Below, piece by piece: positions 8,248 to 17,995 of a stretch of DNA of 64,000 nucleotides (positions are counted from its first letter, which is position 1; each line of letters begins with the position of its first letter). A program made the position numbers and the translations under genes. This DNA is from Streptomyces sp. AC550_RSS872 (GTDB lineage Bacteria > Actinomycetota > Actinomycetes > Streptomycetales > Streptomycetaceae). A model generated the notes under the pieces. It was not told the origin of the DNA. It ran no database searches and saw only the letters and a program-made list of their open reading frames with translations. Where the stretch lies: the NCBI RefSeq assembly GCF_019049285.1, contig NZ_JAGMUL010000198.1:27357-91356 (forward strand), in the 5' to 3' direction.

Positions 8248-10476
8248 GTGGCAGCCCTTGCACGCTGGTGTGTCCAACGCCGCCTCGTCGCCGTACTGCT
8301 CTGGCTCCTCGCCTTCGGCGGGGTGACCGCGGCCGCCGCCGTGACCGGCTCCGCGTACTCGAACGACTACGAGGTTCCCGGTACCGAATCGGGCCGCGCC
8401 ACCCAGCTGTTGCGGGACGGCTTCCCGGGACTCGGCGGCGACAGCGACACCGTCGTCTGGCACACCGCGTCCGGCACCGTCCGCGCCGCCGACGTCGAAC
8501 AGACCATGACGCGCACCCTCGGCGACATCGCGGAGCTGCCCGGGGTCGCCGCCGTGGGCAGCCCGTACGACAAGCAGGGCGCCGCCCAGATCAGCGAGGA
8601 CGGGCACACGGCGTACGCCACCGTCACCTTCGACGCCGGCGCCGAGAGCCTCGGCAAGGGCGAGGCACAGGCCGTCGTGAGCGCGGCCAAGTCCGCCGAG
8701 GCCGACGGGCTCCAGGTGGAGCTCGGCGGCAGCGCCGTCGGGCTCACCGAGTCGCCGCAGGGGCACATCGCCGAGGTCGTCGGCGTGGCCGTGGCCGCCG
8801 CCGTACTCTTCCTCGCCTTCGGATCGCTCGCCGCCTCCCTGCTGCCGATCGCCACCGCGCTGGTGAGCGTGGGCACCGCGTACGCCGGCACAGCGCTGCT
8901 CGGGCACGCCATGACCGTGGCCGACTTCGCGCCCATGCTCGGCATGCTCATCGGGCTCGGCGTCGGCATCGACTACGCGCTGTTCATCGTCACCCGGCAC
9001 CGGCGCGGCCTGAAACGCGGCCTGCCCGTCACCGAGTCGATCACCAACGCCGTGGCGACCACCGGACGGGCCGTCGTCTTCGCGGGCGCGACCGTGTGCA
9101 TCGCCCTGCTCGGGATGCTGATCCTTCAGCTGAGCTTCCTCAACGGCGTCGCGATAGCCGCGTCCCTGACCGTGATCCTGACGGTCGCCGCCTCCGTGAC
9201 CCTGCTGCCCGCCCTGCTGTCCTTCATCGGGATGCGCGCCCTGAGCCGACGCGAGCGACGCCGGCTGACGGAGCACGGGCCCGAGCCCGAGCTGCCGACC
9301 GGGTTCGCCGCCCGCTGGTCGGCGTTCGTGGAGCGCCACCCCAGAACGCTCGGCGTGATCGCCCTGGCCGTCATCACCGTCCTCGCCCTGCCCACCCTCG
9401 GCCTGCGCCTGGGCACCTCCGACCAGGGCAACAACCCGGAGTCCTCCACCACCCGCCAGGCCTACGACCTCCTCGCCGACGGCTTCGGCCCCGGCGTGAA
9501 CGGCCCGCTCACCCTGGTCACCGAGATCGACGGCGGCGACGACAAGCTCGCCCTCGACAACCTCGACGCGCGCCTGCGCACCACCGACGGCGTCGCGTCG
9601 GTGACCCCGGTGACGTACAACACCGGCGGCGACACCGCGTATCTCACCGTCGTACCCGACTCCTCCCCGCAGTCACGGCAGACCAGCGACCTCGTCGACC
9701 GGCTGCGCGACGAGGTCCTGCCGCGCGCCGAGACCGGCACCTCGCTCGACGTGCAGGTCGGCGGCATGACCGCCGGCTACGACGACTTCGCCGAGGTGAT
9801 CGTCGGCAAGCTGCCGCTGTTCGTCGGCGTCGTCATCGGCCTGGGCTGTCTGCTGCTCCTGCTCGCCTTCCGGTCCGTCGGCATCCCGCTGAAGGCCGCC
9901 GCGATGAACGTGGCGGCCGTCGCAGCCGCCTTCGGTGTCGTCGTCGCGATCTTCCAGTGGGGCTGGGGCAGCGAGCTGCTGGGCCTGGGCCGTGCGGGCC
10001 CGATCGAGCCGTTCCTCCCGGTCATCATGGTGTCCGTCCTCTTCGGCCTCTCCATGGACTACCAGGTCTTCCTGGTCAGCCGGATGTACGAGGAGTGGCT
10101 GGAGACCGGCGACAACCGGCGGGCCGTCCGGATCGGCCTCGCGGAGACCGGCCGGGTGATCAACTCCGCCGCGGTCATCATGATCTCGGTCTTCCTCGCC
10201 TTCGTCCTCAGCGGCGACCGCGTGATCGCCATGTTCGGCATCGCCCTCGCCGCCGCGGTCGCCCTCGACGCCTTCGTTCTGCGCACCCTCCTCGTCCCCG
10301 CCCTGATGCACCTGCTCGGCGGCGCCAACTGGTGGCTGCCCCGCTGGCTCGACCGGCGCCTGCCCCGCATCAGCATCGAACCGCCCGAGTCCCGCGCCGC
10401 CCATGAGAGGCTCACCGACGTCGTGTCGGAACTGGAGAAGGAGCAACGGGGCGATGTACGCGATACCGCTGGGTGA
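8248..10476 (+). CDS. MMPL-family membrane transporter
   Basis: This 742-residue protein is an RND-superfamily MMPL exporter, built as two repeats of one N-terminal helix, a large extracytoplasmic loop and a helical bundle. The motif GLGVGIDYALFIVTRHRRG (first half) and its counterpart FGLSMDYQVFLVSRMYEEW (second half) carry the proton-relay Asp-Tyr pairs. The GTG start at 8248 follows GGGAG. MMPL proteins export lipids or small molecules with the proton gradient; substrate is unknown here. Its 3' end overlaps the following GNAT gene by 23 bp, implying coupled translation. The 245-bp region upstream contains the GTTCA-N5-TGAAC repeat at 8178-8192 but no recognisable regulator gene. Confidence 0.92.
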   Translation: MAALARWCVQRRLVAVLLWLLAFGGVTAAAAVTGSAYSNDYEVPGTESGRATQLLRDGFPGLGGDSDTVVWHTASGTVRAADVEQTMTRTLGDIAELPGVAAVGSPYDKQGAAQISEDGHTAYATVTFDAGAESLGKGEAQAVVSAAKSAEADGLQVELGGSAVGLTESPQGHIAEVVGVAVAAAVLFLAFGSLAASLLPIATALVSVGTAYAGTALLGHAMTVADFAPMLGMLIGLGVGIDYALFIVTRHRRGLKRGLPVTESITNAVATTGRAVVFAGATVCIALLGMLILQLSFLNGVAIAASLTVILTVAASVTLLPALLSFIGMRALSRRERRRLTEHGPEPELPTGFAARWSAFVERHPRTLGVIALAVITVLALPTLGLRLGTSDQGNNPESSTTRQAYDLLADGFGPGVNGPLTLVTEIDGGDDKLALDNLDARLRTTDGVASVTPVTYNTGGDTAYLTVVPDSSPQSRQTSDLVDRLRDEVLPRAETGTSLDVQVGGMTAGYDDFAEVIVGKLPLFVGVVIGLGCLLLLLAFRSVGIPLKAAAMNVAAVAAAFGVVVAIFQWGWGSELLGLGRAGPIEPFLPVIMVSVLFGLSMDYQVFLVSRMYEEWLETGDNRRAVRIGLAETGRVINSAAVIMISVFLAFVLSGDRVIAMFGIALAAAVALDAFVLRTLLVPALMHLLGGANWWLPRWLDRRLPRISIEPPESRAAHERLTDVVSELEKEQRGDVRDTAG

Positions 10477-11029
10477 TGACGGAGCCGAGCTCAGGCCCCT
10501 GGAGCCGTGGCACGCCGAGGAGTTCCTGGCACACCTGGAGCGGGGCCGGGAGTTCATCGGGCAGTACATCCCGTTCGGCTCGAACGCCACCGACCCGGCG
10601 TCGGCACGCGAGACCCTCCAGCGGTACGCCGACCTGCGCGCCGCGGACACGGCGTCGTACCACGGCATCTGGCTGGACGGAAAACTCGTCGGCGGCGTCC
10701 TCACCCTGAACTTCGACGCGGCCACCGGCAACTGCGAGGTCGGGTGCTGGCTGGAGCCCGCCGCGACCGGACGCGGGCTCATCACCCGGGCGATGCGGGT
10801 ACTGATCGACTGGGCGGTCGAGAAGCGCGGCATCCACCGCGTCGAATGGGTCGCGGCGTCCGGCAACACGCCCAGCCTGAACGTCGCCCGGCGGCTCGGC
10901 ATGACCCGCGACGGCGTACGCCGCGAGGCCCACCCCTATGGTGGGGTGCGGCACGACCTGGAGGTGTGGTCGATCCTCGCCCCTCAGTGGCGCGAAGCAC
11001 GCGCGCGTGCCGAGCAGAAGGATCATTAA
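10454..11029 (+). CDS. GNAT acetyltransferase of the RimJ/RimL type
   Basis: This 191-residue protein shows the GNAT fold: a substrate-binding N-terminal region with GREFIGQYIPF, strand 4 CEVGCWLEP, the acetyl-CoA loop ATGRGL, and the ERGIHR/ASGNTPSLNVARRLGM-type C-terminal signature of the Rim-like subgroup (Acetyltransf_3). These enzymes acetylate protein N-termini or small amines. The ATG at 10454 lies inside the end of the MMPL gene, which supplies GGAGCAACGGGG upstream, so the two are probably co-expressed; a link to the exported substrate is possible but unproven. Confidence 0.88.
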   Translation: MYAIPLGDDGAELRPLEPWHAEEFLAHLERGREFIGQYIPFGSNATDPASARETLQRYADLRAADTASYHGIWLDGKLVGGVLTLNFDAATGNCEVGCWLEPAATGRGLITRAMRVLIDWAVEKRGIHRVEWVAASGNTPSLNVARRLGMTRDGVRREAHPYGGVRHDLEVWSILAPQWREARARAEQKDH

Positions 11030-11064
11030 GACACTTCTCAGAGAGCGTCCGTACGGTGCGAGAC

Positions 11065-11625
11065 ATGGGAACGAAGACAGTGGACGAGACCGCGACCGAG
11101 ACCAAGACCGACGACGAGACCGTGGACGTCACCAAGGCGACCGAGGCCGAGACCGAGACCGAGACCGAGGCCGTCGACGGGGACGAGCACGAGGAGGTGG
11201 CCGCCGAGGCGACGGAAGCGGCGCCCTCCGGCGTCGGCCAGGGCGCGGCCGCGGTCGTCTCCGCGGCGCTCGGCCTCGTCTCCCTGAACGGCAGCTGGCT
11301 CGGTACGGTGGCCGCTGAGCGGCAGTCCGTCGTGGCCCAGCTGGAATCCGCGACGTCGAATTCCCCGGACGTCGCCAAGCTGCTGGATGACAGGTACGGG
11401 GATGTCTGGCATGTCACCGCCCTGAGCGCGGGCGCGTTCGCCCTGGCCGCGCTGATCGTCGGCGTCCTCGTGCTCGTCCGGCCCGCGTTCGGTGCGCCGG
11501 GCAAGCCGCAGCCCGTATGGATCAAGTCGGTCGCCTGGGGCGGCGTCTCGCTGGGCGTCATCGGCCTGCTGCTGGCTGTGCTCAAGTACACCGACATCCT
11601 GCTCGGCGTGCCATCAGTGGGCTGA
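11065..11625 (+). CDS. Membrane protein with Thr/Glu-repeat cytosolic head
   Basis: The first about 60 residues are almost wholly Thr, Glu, Asp and Val in a degenerate TET pattern (ETETETEAVDGDEHEE). These are followed by three hydrophobic helices (about 66-84, 115-137 and 158-180) and a short helical linker. The length from ATG 11065 is 186 residues; a GTG at 11056 in frame is an alternative start. The low-complexity head makes homology hard to judge; the helical part looks like a small conserved actinomycete membrane family. A long hairpin follows the gene. No function can be given. Confidence 0.7.
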   Translation: MGTKTVDETATETKTDDETVDVTKATEAETETETEAVDGDEHEEVAAEATEAAPSGVGQGAAAVVSAALGLVSLNGSWLGTVAAERQSVVAQLESATSNSPDVAKLLDDRYGDVWHVTALSAGAFALAALIVGVLVLVRPAFGAPGKPQPVWIKSVAWGGVSLGVIGLLLAVLKYTDILLGVPSVG

Positions 11626-11640
11626 GTCACCTCAGGTCCC

Positions 11641-11694
11641 TGAGGGGCCTCAGGGCCGCCGTAAGCACTTCGGACGGCGCCCTGAGGCCCCTCA
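11641..11694. terminator. Long hairpin terminator
   Basis: The arms 11641-11662 (beginning TGAGGGGCCTCAGGGC) and 11674-11694 are complementary over about 21 bp with a single bulged base and an 11-base loop. It begins 15 bp after the stop of the Thr/Glu-repeat membrane protein gene. Confidence 0.8.
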
Positions 11695-11833
11695 CGCGCG
11701 TCTAAGGCCCCGTCGGCGGCCCGAAGATGCGGAACTCTCCCGATGTGGCGGACCCCCCTGGCGGACGAAGGTTGAGGCATGGGCGTAACGACGCCAATAC
11801 CCGCCTCTCACCAGGGAAGACGAGGGACCTGCC

Positions 11834-12028
11834 ATGCACGGCTACGAACTCCACCACCTCCGCTCCGCCGAACTGATCCGCCAGGCCGAGCACGACCGCC
11901 AGGCCCGCGAGGCGGTGCGCCTGCGCCGCGCCGCCCGCCGCGAGGCCGCGGAACGCTCCACTGAGGGTGCGGCGACGGAGGAACATACGTCCCGCTTCCG
12001 CAGGCACCGGCAGCCACGCACCGCGTGA
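11834..12028 (+). CDS. Small charged helical protein, unknown function
   Basis: This 64-residue protein is dominated by Arg, Glu and Ala (HLRSAELIRQAEHDRQAREAV) and is predicted to form one long amphipathic helix with a basic tail. The ATG at 11834 follows GAGGGA. Such short Arg/Glu-rich proteins are widespread in Streptomyces, but none has a function I can name. It is followed by a copy of a dispersed palindromic repeat. Confidence 0.6.
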   Translation: MHGYELHHLRSAELIRQAEHDRQAREAVRLRRAARREAAERSTEGAATEEHTSRFRRHRQPRTA

Positions 12029-12052
12029 TGGCCGATGCCGGGCGGTCTCTTT

Positions 12053-12123
12053 CAGCCCGTCCGGCGCTTGAGGACGAGACCCTCTCGGGGCCGAAGCCGG
12101 GGTCCGGGGGCGGCAGCCCCCGG
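12053..12123. repeat. Dispersed palindromic repeat, copy A
   Basis: This is the reverse orientation of the element also found at 28089-28158 and 45762-45848. It contains, in order, the block CAGCCCGTCCGGCG, the block GAGGACGAG, and the palindrome CCGGGGGCGGCAGCCCCCGG. It separates a small gene from the LuxR-type regulator and would lie in the leader or promoter of the latter. It is probably a mobile or structural intergenic repeat common in streptomycetes. Confidence 0.75.
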
Positions 12124-12156
12124 AAAACCGGTGCCGGACTGTCAGCGCCACGTGCG

Positions 12157-15100
12157 ATGCTCGCCCCTGTGGAGAGCAGGTCCGTAAGCCCCGTGTTCGT
12201 CGGTCGCGCAACCGAGTTGGAGACGCTGCACGACGCCCTCGCCCAGGCCGCCGCAGGCAACCCGCAGGCGCTGGTCATCGGCGGCGAGGCCGGCGTCGGC
12301 AAGACGCGCCTCGTCGAGGAGTTCGCGGCCGCCGCGGCCCGCGAGGGCGCCGTCGTCGTGGTCGGCGGCTGCGTCGAGATCGGCGCCGACGGGCTGCCGT
12401 TCGCCCCGTTCTCCACCGCACTGCGCGCCCTGCGCCGCGAGTTGCCCGACGAGCTGGCCGCGGCCGCGGCGGGCCAGGAGGAGGAACTGGCCCGGCTGCT
12501 GCCCGAGTTGGCGGACACGGCACCGGTCCGGGAGGCGAACCGTTCCGACGAGGAGGGCATGGCCCGCCTCTTCGAGCTCACCGCCCGCCTCCTGGAGCGC
12601 GCCGGCGCCGGTCGCGCGGTCGTCGTCGCCCTGGAGGACCTGCACTGGGCCGACGCCTCCACCCGCCACCTCCTCGCCTATCTCCTCCGCACCCTGCGCA
12701 CCGGCCGCCTCGTCGTCCTCGCCACCTACCGCTCCGACGACATCCACCGCCGGCACCCCCTGCGCCCGCTCCTCGCCGAACTCGACCGTCTGCGCACGGT
12801 CCGCCGTATCGAACTCGGCCGCTTCAACCGCGCCGAGGTCGGCCGCCAGATCGCCGGCATCCTCGCCACCGAACCCGACCCCGGCCAGGTCGACGAGATC
12901 TTCGAACGCTCCGACGGCAACGCCTTCTTCGTCGAGGAACTCGCCGTCGCCGCCCACGAGGGCTGCTGCACCGGCCTCACCGACACCCTGCGCGACCTGC
13001 TCCTCGTACGGGTGGAGCGGCTGCCCGAGGCCGCCCAGAGGGTCGCCCGGATCGTCGCCGAGGGCGGCTCCACCGTCGAGTACCGGCTGATCGAGGCCGT
13101 CGCCCGGCTCACCGAGGACGATCTCATCGAGGCGCTGCGGGCCGCGGTCAACGCCAACATCCTCACCGCCGCACCCGGCGGCGACGGCTACCGCTTCCGC
13201 CACTCCCTGGTCCGCGAGGCCGTCGGCGACGACCTGCTGCCCGGCGAACGCTCCCGCCTCAACCGCCGCTACGCCGAAGCGCTGGAGGCCGACCCGACGC
13301 TCGTCCCGGCCGACGAACGCGCCATGCGGCTGGCCAGCTACTGGTACCACGCCCACGACCCGGCCAAGGCCCTGCCCGCCGTCCTGGACGCCTCCGTCAC
13401 CGCCCGCCGCAGGCACGCCCACTCCGAGCAGCTACGGCTCCTGGAACGGGCGATGGAGCTGTGGGACTCCGCCCCCGAGGACATCCGCGCCACCCTGCGT
13501 CCCGTCGACTACGCCGAGGCCTATCCGCCCTGCGGCTGCGACCCCGCCACCACACCCCTGCGCTACCTCGACCTCATGGCCGAGGCCGCCGTCGCCGGAC
13601 GGCTCTGCGGAGAGCGCGAACGCGCCCTGAAGATCACCAAGCGGGCCCTGCACCTGCTGGAGGACGAGGGCGATCCCCTGCGCGCCGCCTGGTTCTGGGT
13701 CCAGCGCTCCCGGCTGGTCCAGGCGCAGGCCCGCGGTGACGGCTGGAAGGAGCTGGGCACCGCACAGGAACTGGTGCGCGGCCTGCCGCCGTCCGAGGTG
13801 CACGCCGAGGTGCTGGCCACCGCGGCCAACTGGTCGATGCTCCGCGACCCCGGCCCCGACGCCATGTCGGCCGCCGAACGGGCCGTCGAGTACGCGCGCA
13901 TGGTCGGCGCCGAGGACATCGAACTGAACGCGCGCCTCACCCTGGGCGGCCTCATGGTCGAAGCCGGGGACATCGAGACCGGACTGGCCCAGATGCACGA
14001 GGTCAGGGACGAGGTACTGGTCCGTGGCCTCACCGCCGTGGTGGGCCGCAGCCATGTGAACCTGCCGTCCGTCCTCGAAGGCGTCGGCCGCTCCGAGGAC
14101 GCCGTAGGCATCCTGCGCGAGGGCCTGCGGCTCACGCAGCAGTGGGGCCTGCGCGACTCCGAGGCCTGGATCTGGGCGAACCTCGCCGAGTCATTGATCT
14201 CCCTGGGCCGCTGGGAGGAGGCTGCCGACGCCGCGGTGAACGCCCAGCGCACGGGGCAGGCGGCGAAGCCGCGCGGCGGCGGCTCGAACAGCCTGGCACG
14301 CCTCGCGCTCGCCCGCGGCGACATCGCCGAGGCCGGCCGTCATCTGGCCGCCGCGCGCGCCTTCTACGGCACGCACGACCCCATGCCGCAGAACAACCTG
14401 CCGATGTCCTACGTCGCCCTCGGTGTATCCGCCGCCGAGGGCCGCCTCCTCGATGCCCGCACGGAGACCGACCGGGCCCTGAGCGCCGGCTTCCCGCCCG
14501 GCACTCAGCGCTACGCCTGGCCCCTGCTGCTGGCCGCCGCCATCGCCGAGTCCGACGCCCGCGCCTACGCGCTGCCCGCCGCACAGGAGGGCCGTACCGC
14601 CTTCCTGGACCGGCTCTTCGAGGCCGTCCGCAAGCTCACCACGGGCGCGCCCCTGTGGCTGGCGTACGAGAAGTGGACCCGAGCCGAACTCGACCGGGCC
14701 GCGAACCGGGCCCTCGCGCCCGACACCTGGTCGGACGTGGTCACCGCCTTCGAAGCCCTGGAGCGCCCCTACGACCTCGCCCAGGTCCGCCATCGTCTGG
14801 CCGAGGCGCTGCTCGCGATCGGCGGGGACGACGAACGGGCCCGCGCCACGGAACTGCTCCGTCTGACCCGGGCCGCCGCCACCCATCTGGGTGCCCGCCC
14901 GCTCGTCGACGCCACGACCCGCCTGGCCCAGCGAGCCCGTCTCACCCTCACGGCAGCCCCGCCACCGCCCCCGACCGGCCCCGCCGACTCCCTCGGCCTC
15001 ACCACCCGCGAACGCGACGTCCTCCGTCTGGTCTCCGCCGGCCGCACCAACCGCCAGATCGCCGAGGAACTCTTCATCTCCCCGAAGACGGCCAGCGTCC

Positions 15101-15210
15101 ATGTGTCGAACATCCTGGGCAAGCTCGGCGTCTCCGGGAGGGGCGAGGCCGCTGCGCTGGTGCATCGGATGGGGCTGTTCGTGTCCGAATCTCTCAGCTC
15201 GGGGGCGTAG
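12157..15210 (+). CDS. Large LuxR-family ATP-dependent regulator (LAL type)
   Basis: The 1017-residue protein has the three-part structure of LAL regulators. An N-terminal AAA-like ATPase carries Walker A GEAGVGKT and Walker B VVVALEDLHWAD, a long TPR-like helical middle follows, and a C-terminal LuxR helix-turn-helix comes last (LTTRERDVLRLVSAGRTNRQ onward, ending near KLGVSG). Such proteins bind an inducer through the middle region and activate transcription. Possible starts are ATG 12157 and GTG 12169; neither has a good ribosome-binding site. It stands alone, with no obvious target operon next to it; the downstream small gene is on the same strand 44 bp away. Confidence 0.92.
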   Translation: MLAPVESRSVSPVFVGRATELETLHDALAQAAAGNPQALVIGGEAGVGKTRLVEEFAAAAAREGAVVVVGGCVEIGADGLPFAPFSTALRALRRELPDELAAAAAGQEEELARLLPELADTAPVREANRSDEEGMARLFELTARLLERAGAGRAVVVALEDLHWADASTRHLLAYLLRTLRTGRLVVLATYRSDDIHRRHPLRPLLAELDRLRTVRRIELGRFNRAEVGRQIAGILATEPDPGQVDEIFERSDGNAFFVEELAVAAHEGCCTGLTDTLRDLLLVRVERLPEAAQRVARIVAEGGSTVEYRLIEAVARLTEDDLIEALRAAVNANILTAAPGGDGYRFRHSLVREAVGDDLLPGERSRLNRRYAEALEADPTLVPADERAMRLASYWYHAHDPAKALPAVLDASVTARRRHAHSEQLRLLERAMELWDSAPEDIRATLRPVDYAEAYPPCGCDPATTPLRYLDLMAEAAVAGRLCGERERALKITKRALHLLEDEGDPLRAAWFWVQRSRLVQAQARGDGWKELGTAQELVRGLPPSEVHAEVLATAANWSMLRDPGPDAMSAAERAVEYARMVGAEDIELNARLTLGGLMVEAGDIETGLAQMHEVRDEVLVRGLTAVVGRSHVNLPSVLEGVGRSEDAVGILREGLRLTQQWGLRDSEAWIWANLAESLISLGRWEEAADAAVNAQRTGQAAKPRGGGSNSLARLALARGDIAEAGRHLAAARAFYGTHDPMPQNNLPMSYVALGVSAAEGRLLDARTETDRALSAGFPPGTQRYAWPLLLAAAIAESDARAYALPAAQEGRTAFLDRLFEAVRKLTTGAPLWLAYEKWTRAELDRAANRALAPDTWSDVVTAFEALERPYDLAQVRHRLAEALLAIGGDDERARATELLRLTRAAATHLGARPLVDATTRLAQRARLTLTAAPPPPPTGPADSLGLTTRERDVLRLVSAGRTNRQIAEELFISPKTASVHVSNILGKLGVSGRGEAAALVHRMGLFVSESLSSGA

Positions 15211-15254
15211 GTCCGAGGTTTACGCTGTAAGGGACATCGGCCCTGGGAGGTTCC

Positions 15255-15506
<252 letters not shown>

Positions 15507-15512
15507 GGTCGC

Positions 15513-16673
15513 TCAGCTCACCTGCACCTCCAGAATCCGGTCGTCCCCGCCCTTCGGGTCGCCCCGCCCGTCGGTGTTGCTCGTCGTCACCCACAGCTTG
15601 TCGCCGCCGGCCGCGACGACCGTCCGCAGCCGGCCGTACTCGCCCTCCAGGAAGGCCTGCGGGTCCGCCGACGCCTCTGTGCCGTTCAGAGGGACCCGCC
15701 ACAGACGCTGGCCCTTCAGGCCCGCCATCCAGACACACCCCTCGGCATGGGCGATGCCGCTGGGGGAGGCGTCGTCCGTGCCCCACTGGGCCAGCGGGTT
15801 GTGGTACTTGGCGTCGTCGGACCTGCCCTCCACCTCGGGCCAGCCGTAGTTGTCGCCCGGCTTGATCGCGTTCAGCTCGTCCCAGGTGTCCTGGCCGAAC
15901 TCCGCGGCGAACAGGCGCTGTTCGGAGTCCCAGGTCAGGCCCTGGACATTGCGGTGGCCGTACGAGTACACGGGGGAGTCGGTGAAGGCGTTGCCCGGAG
16001 CCGGTTCGCCCTCCGGCGTCAGGCGGAGGATCTTGCCGCCCAGGGACTCCTTGTCCTGGGACAGGCCCGTGTCACCGCTTTCGCCCGTGCCCGCGTACAG
16101 CATCTTGTCCGGGCCGAACGCGATCCGGCCGCCGTTGTGGATGAAGCCCTTGGGGATGCCCTTGAGGATGGTGTCGGGTGCGCCCAGCTGCTCGCCGCTC
16201 GGCTTCTGCTCGTCGTACAGCATGCGGACGATGCGGTTGTCCGAGGCCGAGGTGAAGTACGCGTAGACCATGCGGTCCGAGGCGTAGTCCGGCGACAGCG
16301 CCAGGCCCATGAGGCCGCCCTCACCCGCCGGCGACACCCCCGGCACCTCGCCCAGCTCGGTCTTCTTGCCGGTCTCCCCGTCGATCCGGGTGATCGTGGC
16401 GTCGTCGCGGGAGGACACGAGCAGATCGCCGCCGGGGAGCGGGGCCAAGCCCCAAGGGGTGGCCAGTCCCTCGGCGACCGTACGCACCACCTTCACGGAC
16501 CCCTGCGCCGGCGGCGTCTCCTCGGCGGCCCGCCCAGTGGGCGACGCCCCCTTGTCACTGCTCGACGCCGCGGCCCCGCCGCCACCCGGCGATCCCCCGT
16601 CGTCGGAGGAACAACCGGCCGTCAGCACAAGTACGGCCGCGGCCATTACGGCCGTCACAACTCGACGTGGCAC
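15513..16673 (-). CDS. PQQ-type sugar/aldose dehydrogenase lipoprotein
   Basis: This is an exported beta-propeller enzyme of the glucose/sorbosone dehydrogenase (GSDH) family. The leader RRVVTAVMAAAVLVLTAGC ends in a lipobox, so the protein should be lipid-anchored outside the membrane. A Ser/Gly/Ala-rich linker follows, then the propeller with TPWGLAPLPGGDLLV, GGLMGLALSPDY, HNGGRIAFGPD, YSYGHRN and YGWPEVEG. GTG 16673 is chosen because AAGGGA lies eight bases upstream; an upstream GTG at 16679 is too close. Length is 386 residues. PQQ binding is known for some family members only, and no PQQ-synthesis gene is in the window. Confidence 0.87.
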   Translation of the reverse strand: MPRRVVTAVMAAAVLVLTAGCSSDDGGSPGGGGAAASSSDKGASPTGRAAEETPPAQGSVKVVRTVAEGLATPWGLAPLPGGDLLVSSRDDATITRIDGETGKKTELGEVPGVSPAGEGGLMGLALSPDYASDRMVYAYFTSASDNRIVRMLYDEQKPSGEQLGAPDTILKGIPKGFIHNGGRIAFGPDKMLYAGTGESGDTGLSQDKESLGGKILRLTPEGEPAPGNAFTDSPVYSYGHRNVQGLTWDSEQRLFAAEFGQDTWDELNAIKPGDNYGWPEVEGRSDDAKYHNPLAQWGTDDASPSGIAHAEGCVWMAGLKGQRLWRVPLNGTEASADPQAFLEGEYGRLRTVVAAGGDKLWVTTSNTDGRGDPKGGDDRILEVQVS

Positions 16674-16781
16674 GATCACGGTCCCTTCGACGCGGCAGTT
16701 TCTACTTTTCTTACACCGCTCGAGCCTCACAGGTTCCCGATCCACGAATCGTGAATCACCCCGCCCGGCGACCGCGCGACG

Positions 16782-17780
16782 TCAGTCCCAGGACCCCAGC
16801 GCCCCCGGCAGCTCCGCCACCTCGGCCAGGTCCTCTGTCGTCAGCCGGAGGCTTGCGGCTGTCGCGTTCTCGGTGATCCAACGTTCCTGTTTGGTGCCGG
16901 GGAGCGCGATCACGTGCCGACCCTGGGACAGCACCCAGGCCAGCGCGATCTGGGCCGGGGTGGTCTCGGTGCCGTGGCGGGCCGCGATGCGGCGCAGGCC
17001 GGCGACTATGGGCTGGTTGGCTGCCATCATCTCCGCGGTGAAGCGGGGGTGCCGGGCGCGGACGTCGTCCGGTTCGAAGCCCTGGCCGGGAGTGAGTGTG
17101 CCGGTCAGGAAGCCGTTGCCCAGCGGCATCGCCGCGAGGAAGCCCACGCCGCGTGCCTCGCACCACGGCAGGAGGGCCTCCAGGGCGTCGGGCGACCACA
17201 CCGACAACTCGGCCTGTACGGCGCTCACCGGGAAGACCTGCTGCACGCGGTGCAGTTGGCGGATCGTCGCGTCGTACAGACGGGTCCCGGAGCGGCGGCC
17301 GCCTCGAGCGCCCACGGCGCAGAACCCCAACGCCCGTACTTTTCCGGCCTGGACGAGCTCCGCCATCGCGCCCCACGTCTCCTCGACGGGAACCTCGGGG
17401 TCCGCGCGGTGCAGTTGGTAGAGGTCGATCACGTCCGTCTGGAGGCGGCGCAGAGAGGCGTCGCAGGCCCGCTTCACATAGCCGGGGCGGCCGTTGGCCA
17501 CGATGTGCTGCTCGCCCACCAGCAGGCCGACCTTGGTCGACACGAACGCGTCCTGGCGGCGCTCCTTCAACACCCGCCCCACCAGCAGCTCGTTGGTGAA
17601 CGGGCCGTACATGTCGGCCGTGTCCAGCAGCGTCGAGCCCAGGTCGAGCGCCCGGTGCACCGCCCTGACCGACTCCTCGCCCCGCTGCCGCGACGAGCTG
17701 TACGCCCAGCTCATCGGCATGCACCCGAGCCCGACGGCTCCCACCGCGAGTGCCGCCGCGCCGATCGTCCTGCGCTCCAC
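16782..17780 (-). CDS. Aldo-keto reductase
   Basis: This 332-residue NADPH-dependent TIM-barrel oxidoreductase has the catalytic tetrad recognisable as LDTADMYG (Asp, Tyr), VSTKVG (Lys) and YQLHRAD (His), and a cofactor-binding end (IALPGTKQERWI). A GTG at 17780 (VERRTIGAAAL) preceded by GGAGG is preferred to longer in-frame starts, giving the usual AKR length. It most resembles the YajO/Tas-like AKR branch; its substrate is not deducible. It is divergent from the 2-hydroxyacid dehydrogenase gene; the 215 bp between them hold both promoters. Confidence 0.88.
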   Translation of the reverse strand: MERRTIGAAALAVGAVGLGCMPMSWAYSSSRQRGEESVRAVHRALDLGSTLLDTADMYGPFTNELLVGRVLKERRQDAFVSTKVGLLVGEQHIVANGRPGYVKRACDASLRRLQTDVIDLYQLHRADPEVPVEETWGAMAELVQAGKVRALGFCAVGARGGRRSGTRLYDATIRQLHRVQQVFPVSAVQAELSVWSPDALEALLPWCEARGVGFLAAMPLGNGFLTGTLTPGQGFEPDDVRARHPRFTAEMMAANQPIVAGLRRIAARHGTETTPAQIALAWVLSQGRHVIALPGTKQERWITENATAASLRLTTEDLAEVAELPGALGSWD

Positions 17781-17995
17781 CTGGCCGTAACCCTCCCTCT
17801 TCCGGCACCCCAACCTAACCTCTGCACACCTGTTCGCCTGACCGAGGGCTCCCCGGCGGAGCATGTCGGCGTCGCGGGGTCTGGCACGCCCATCTGCCGC
17901 GTTGCCGCACGCGCAGACCCTGCTCACCTGCGCCGACAAGGAACCGTTGCTCGAAGCCGACCTGGTCCGCCGGGGGAGGCCCTAGCCTCCTGACC

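Noticed and set aside
10507..11064. Extension of the Thr/Glu-repeat membrane protein upstream to 10507
   Set aside because: The extension overlaps the whole GNAT gene in another frame and is Arg/Pro-rich shadow sequence; the real start is near 11065.
15513..16673. Sugar dehydrogenase as part of a PQQ biosynthesis locus
   Set aside because: No pqqA-E genes are nearby; the gene stands between unrelated genes.
17805..17821. AGGTTAGG half of an iron-box (DmdR/IdeR type) upstream of the aldo-keto reductase
   Set aside because: Only one half of the 19-bp consensus is present; the second half does not match.
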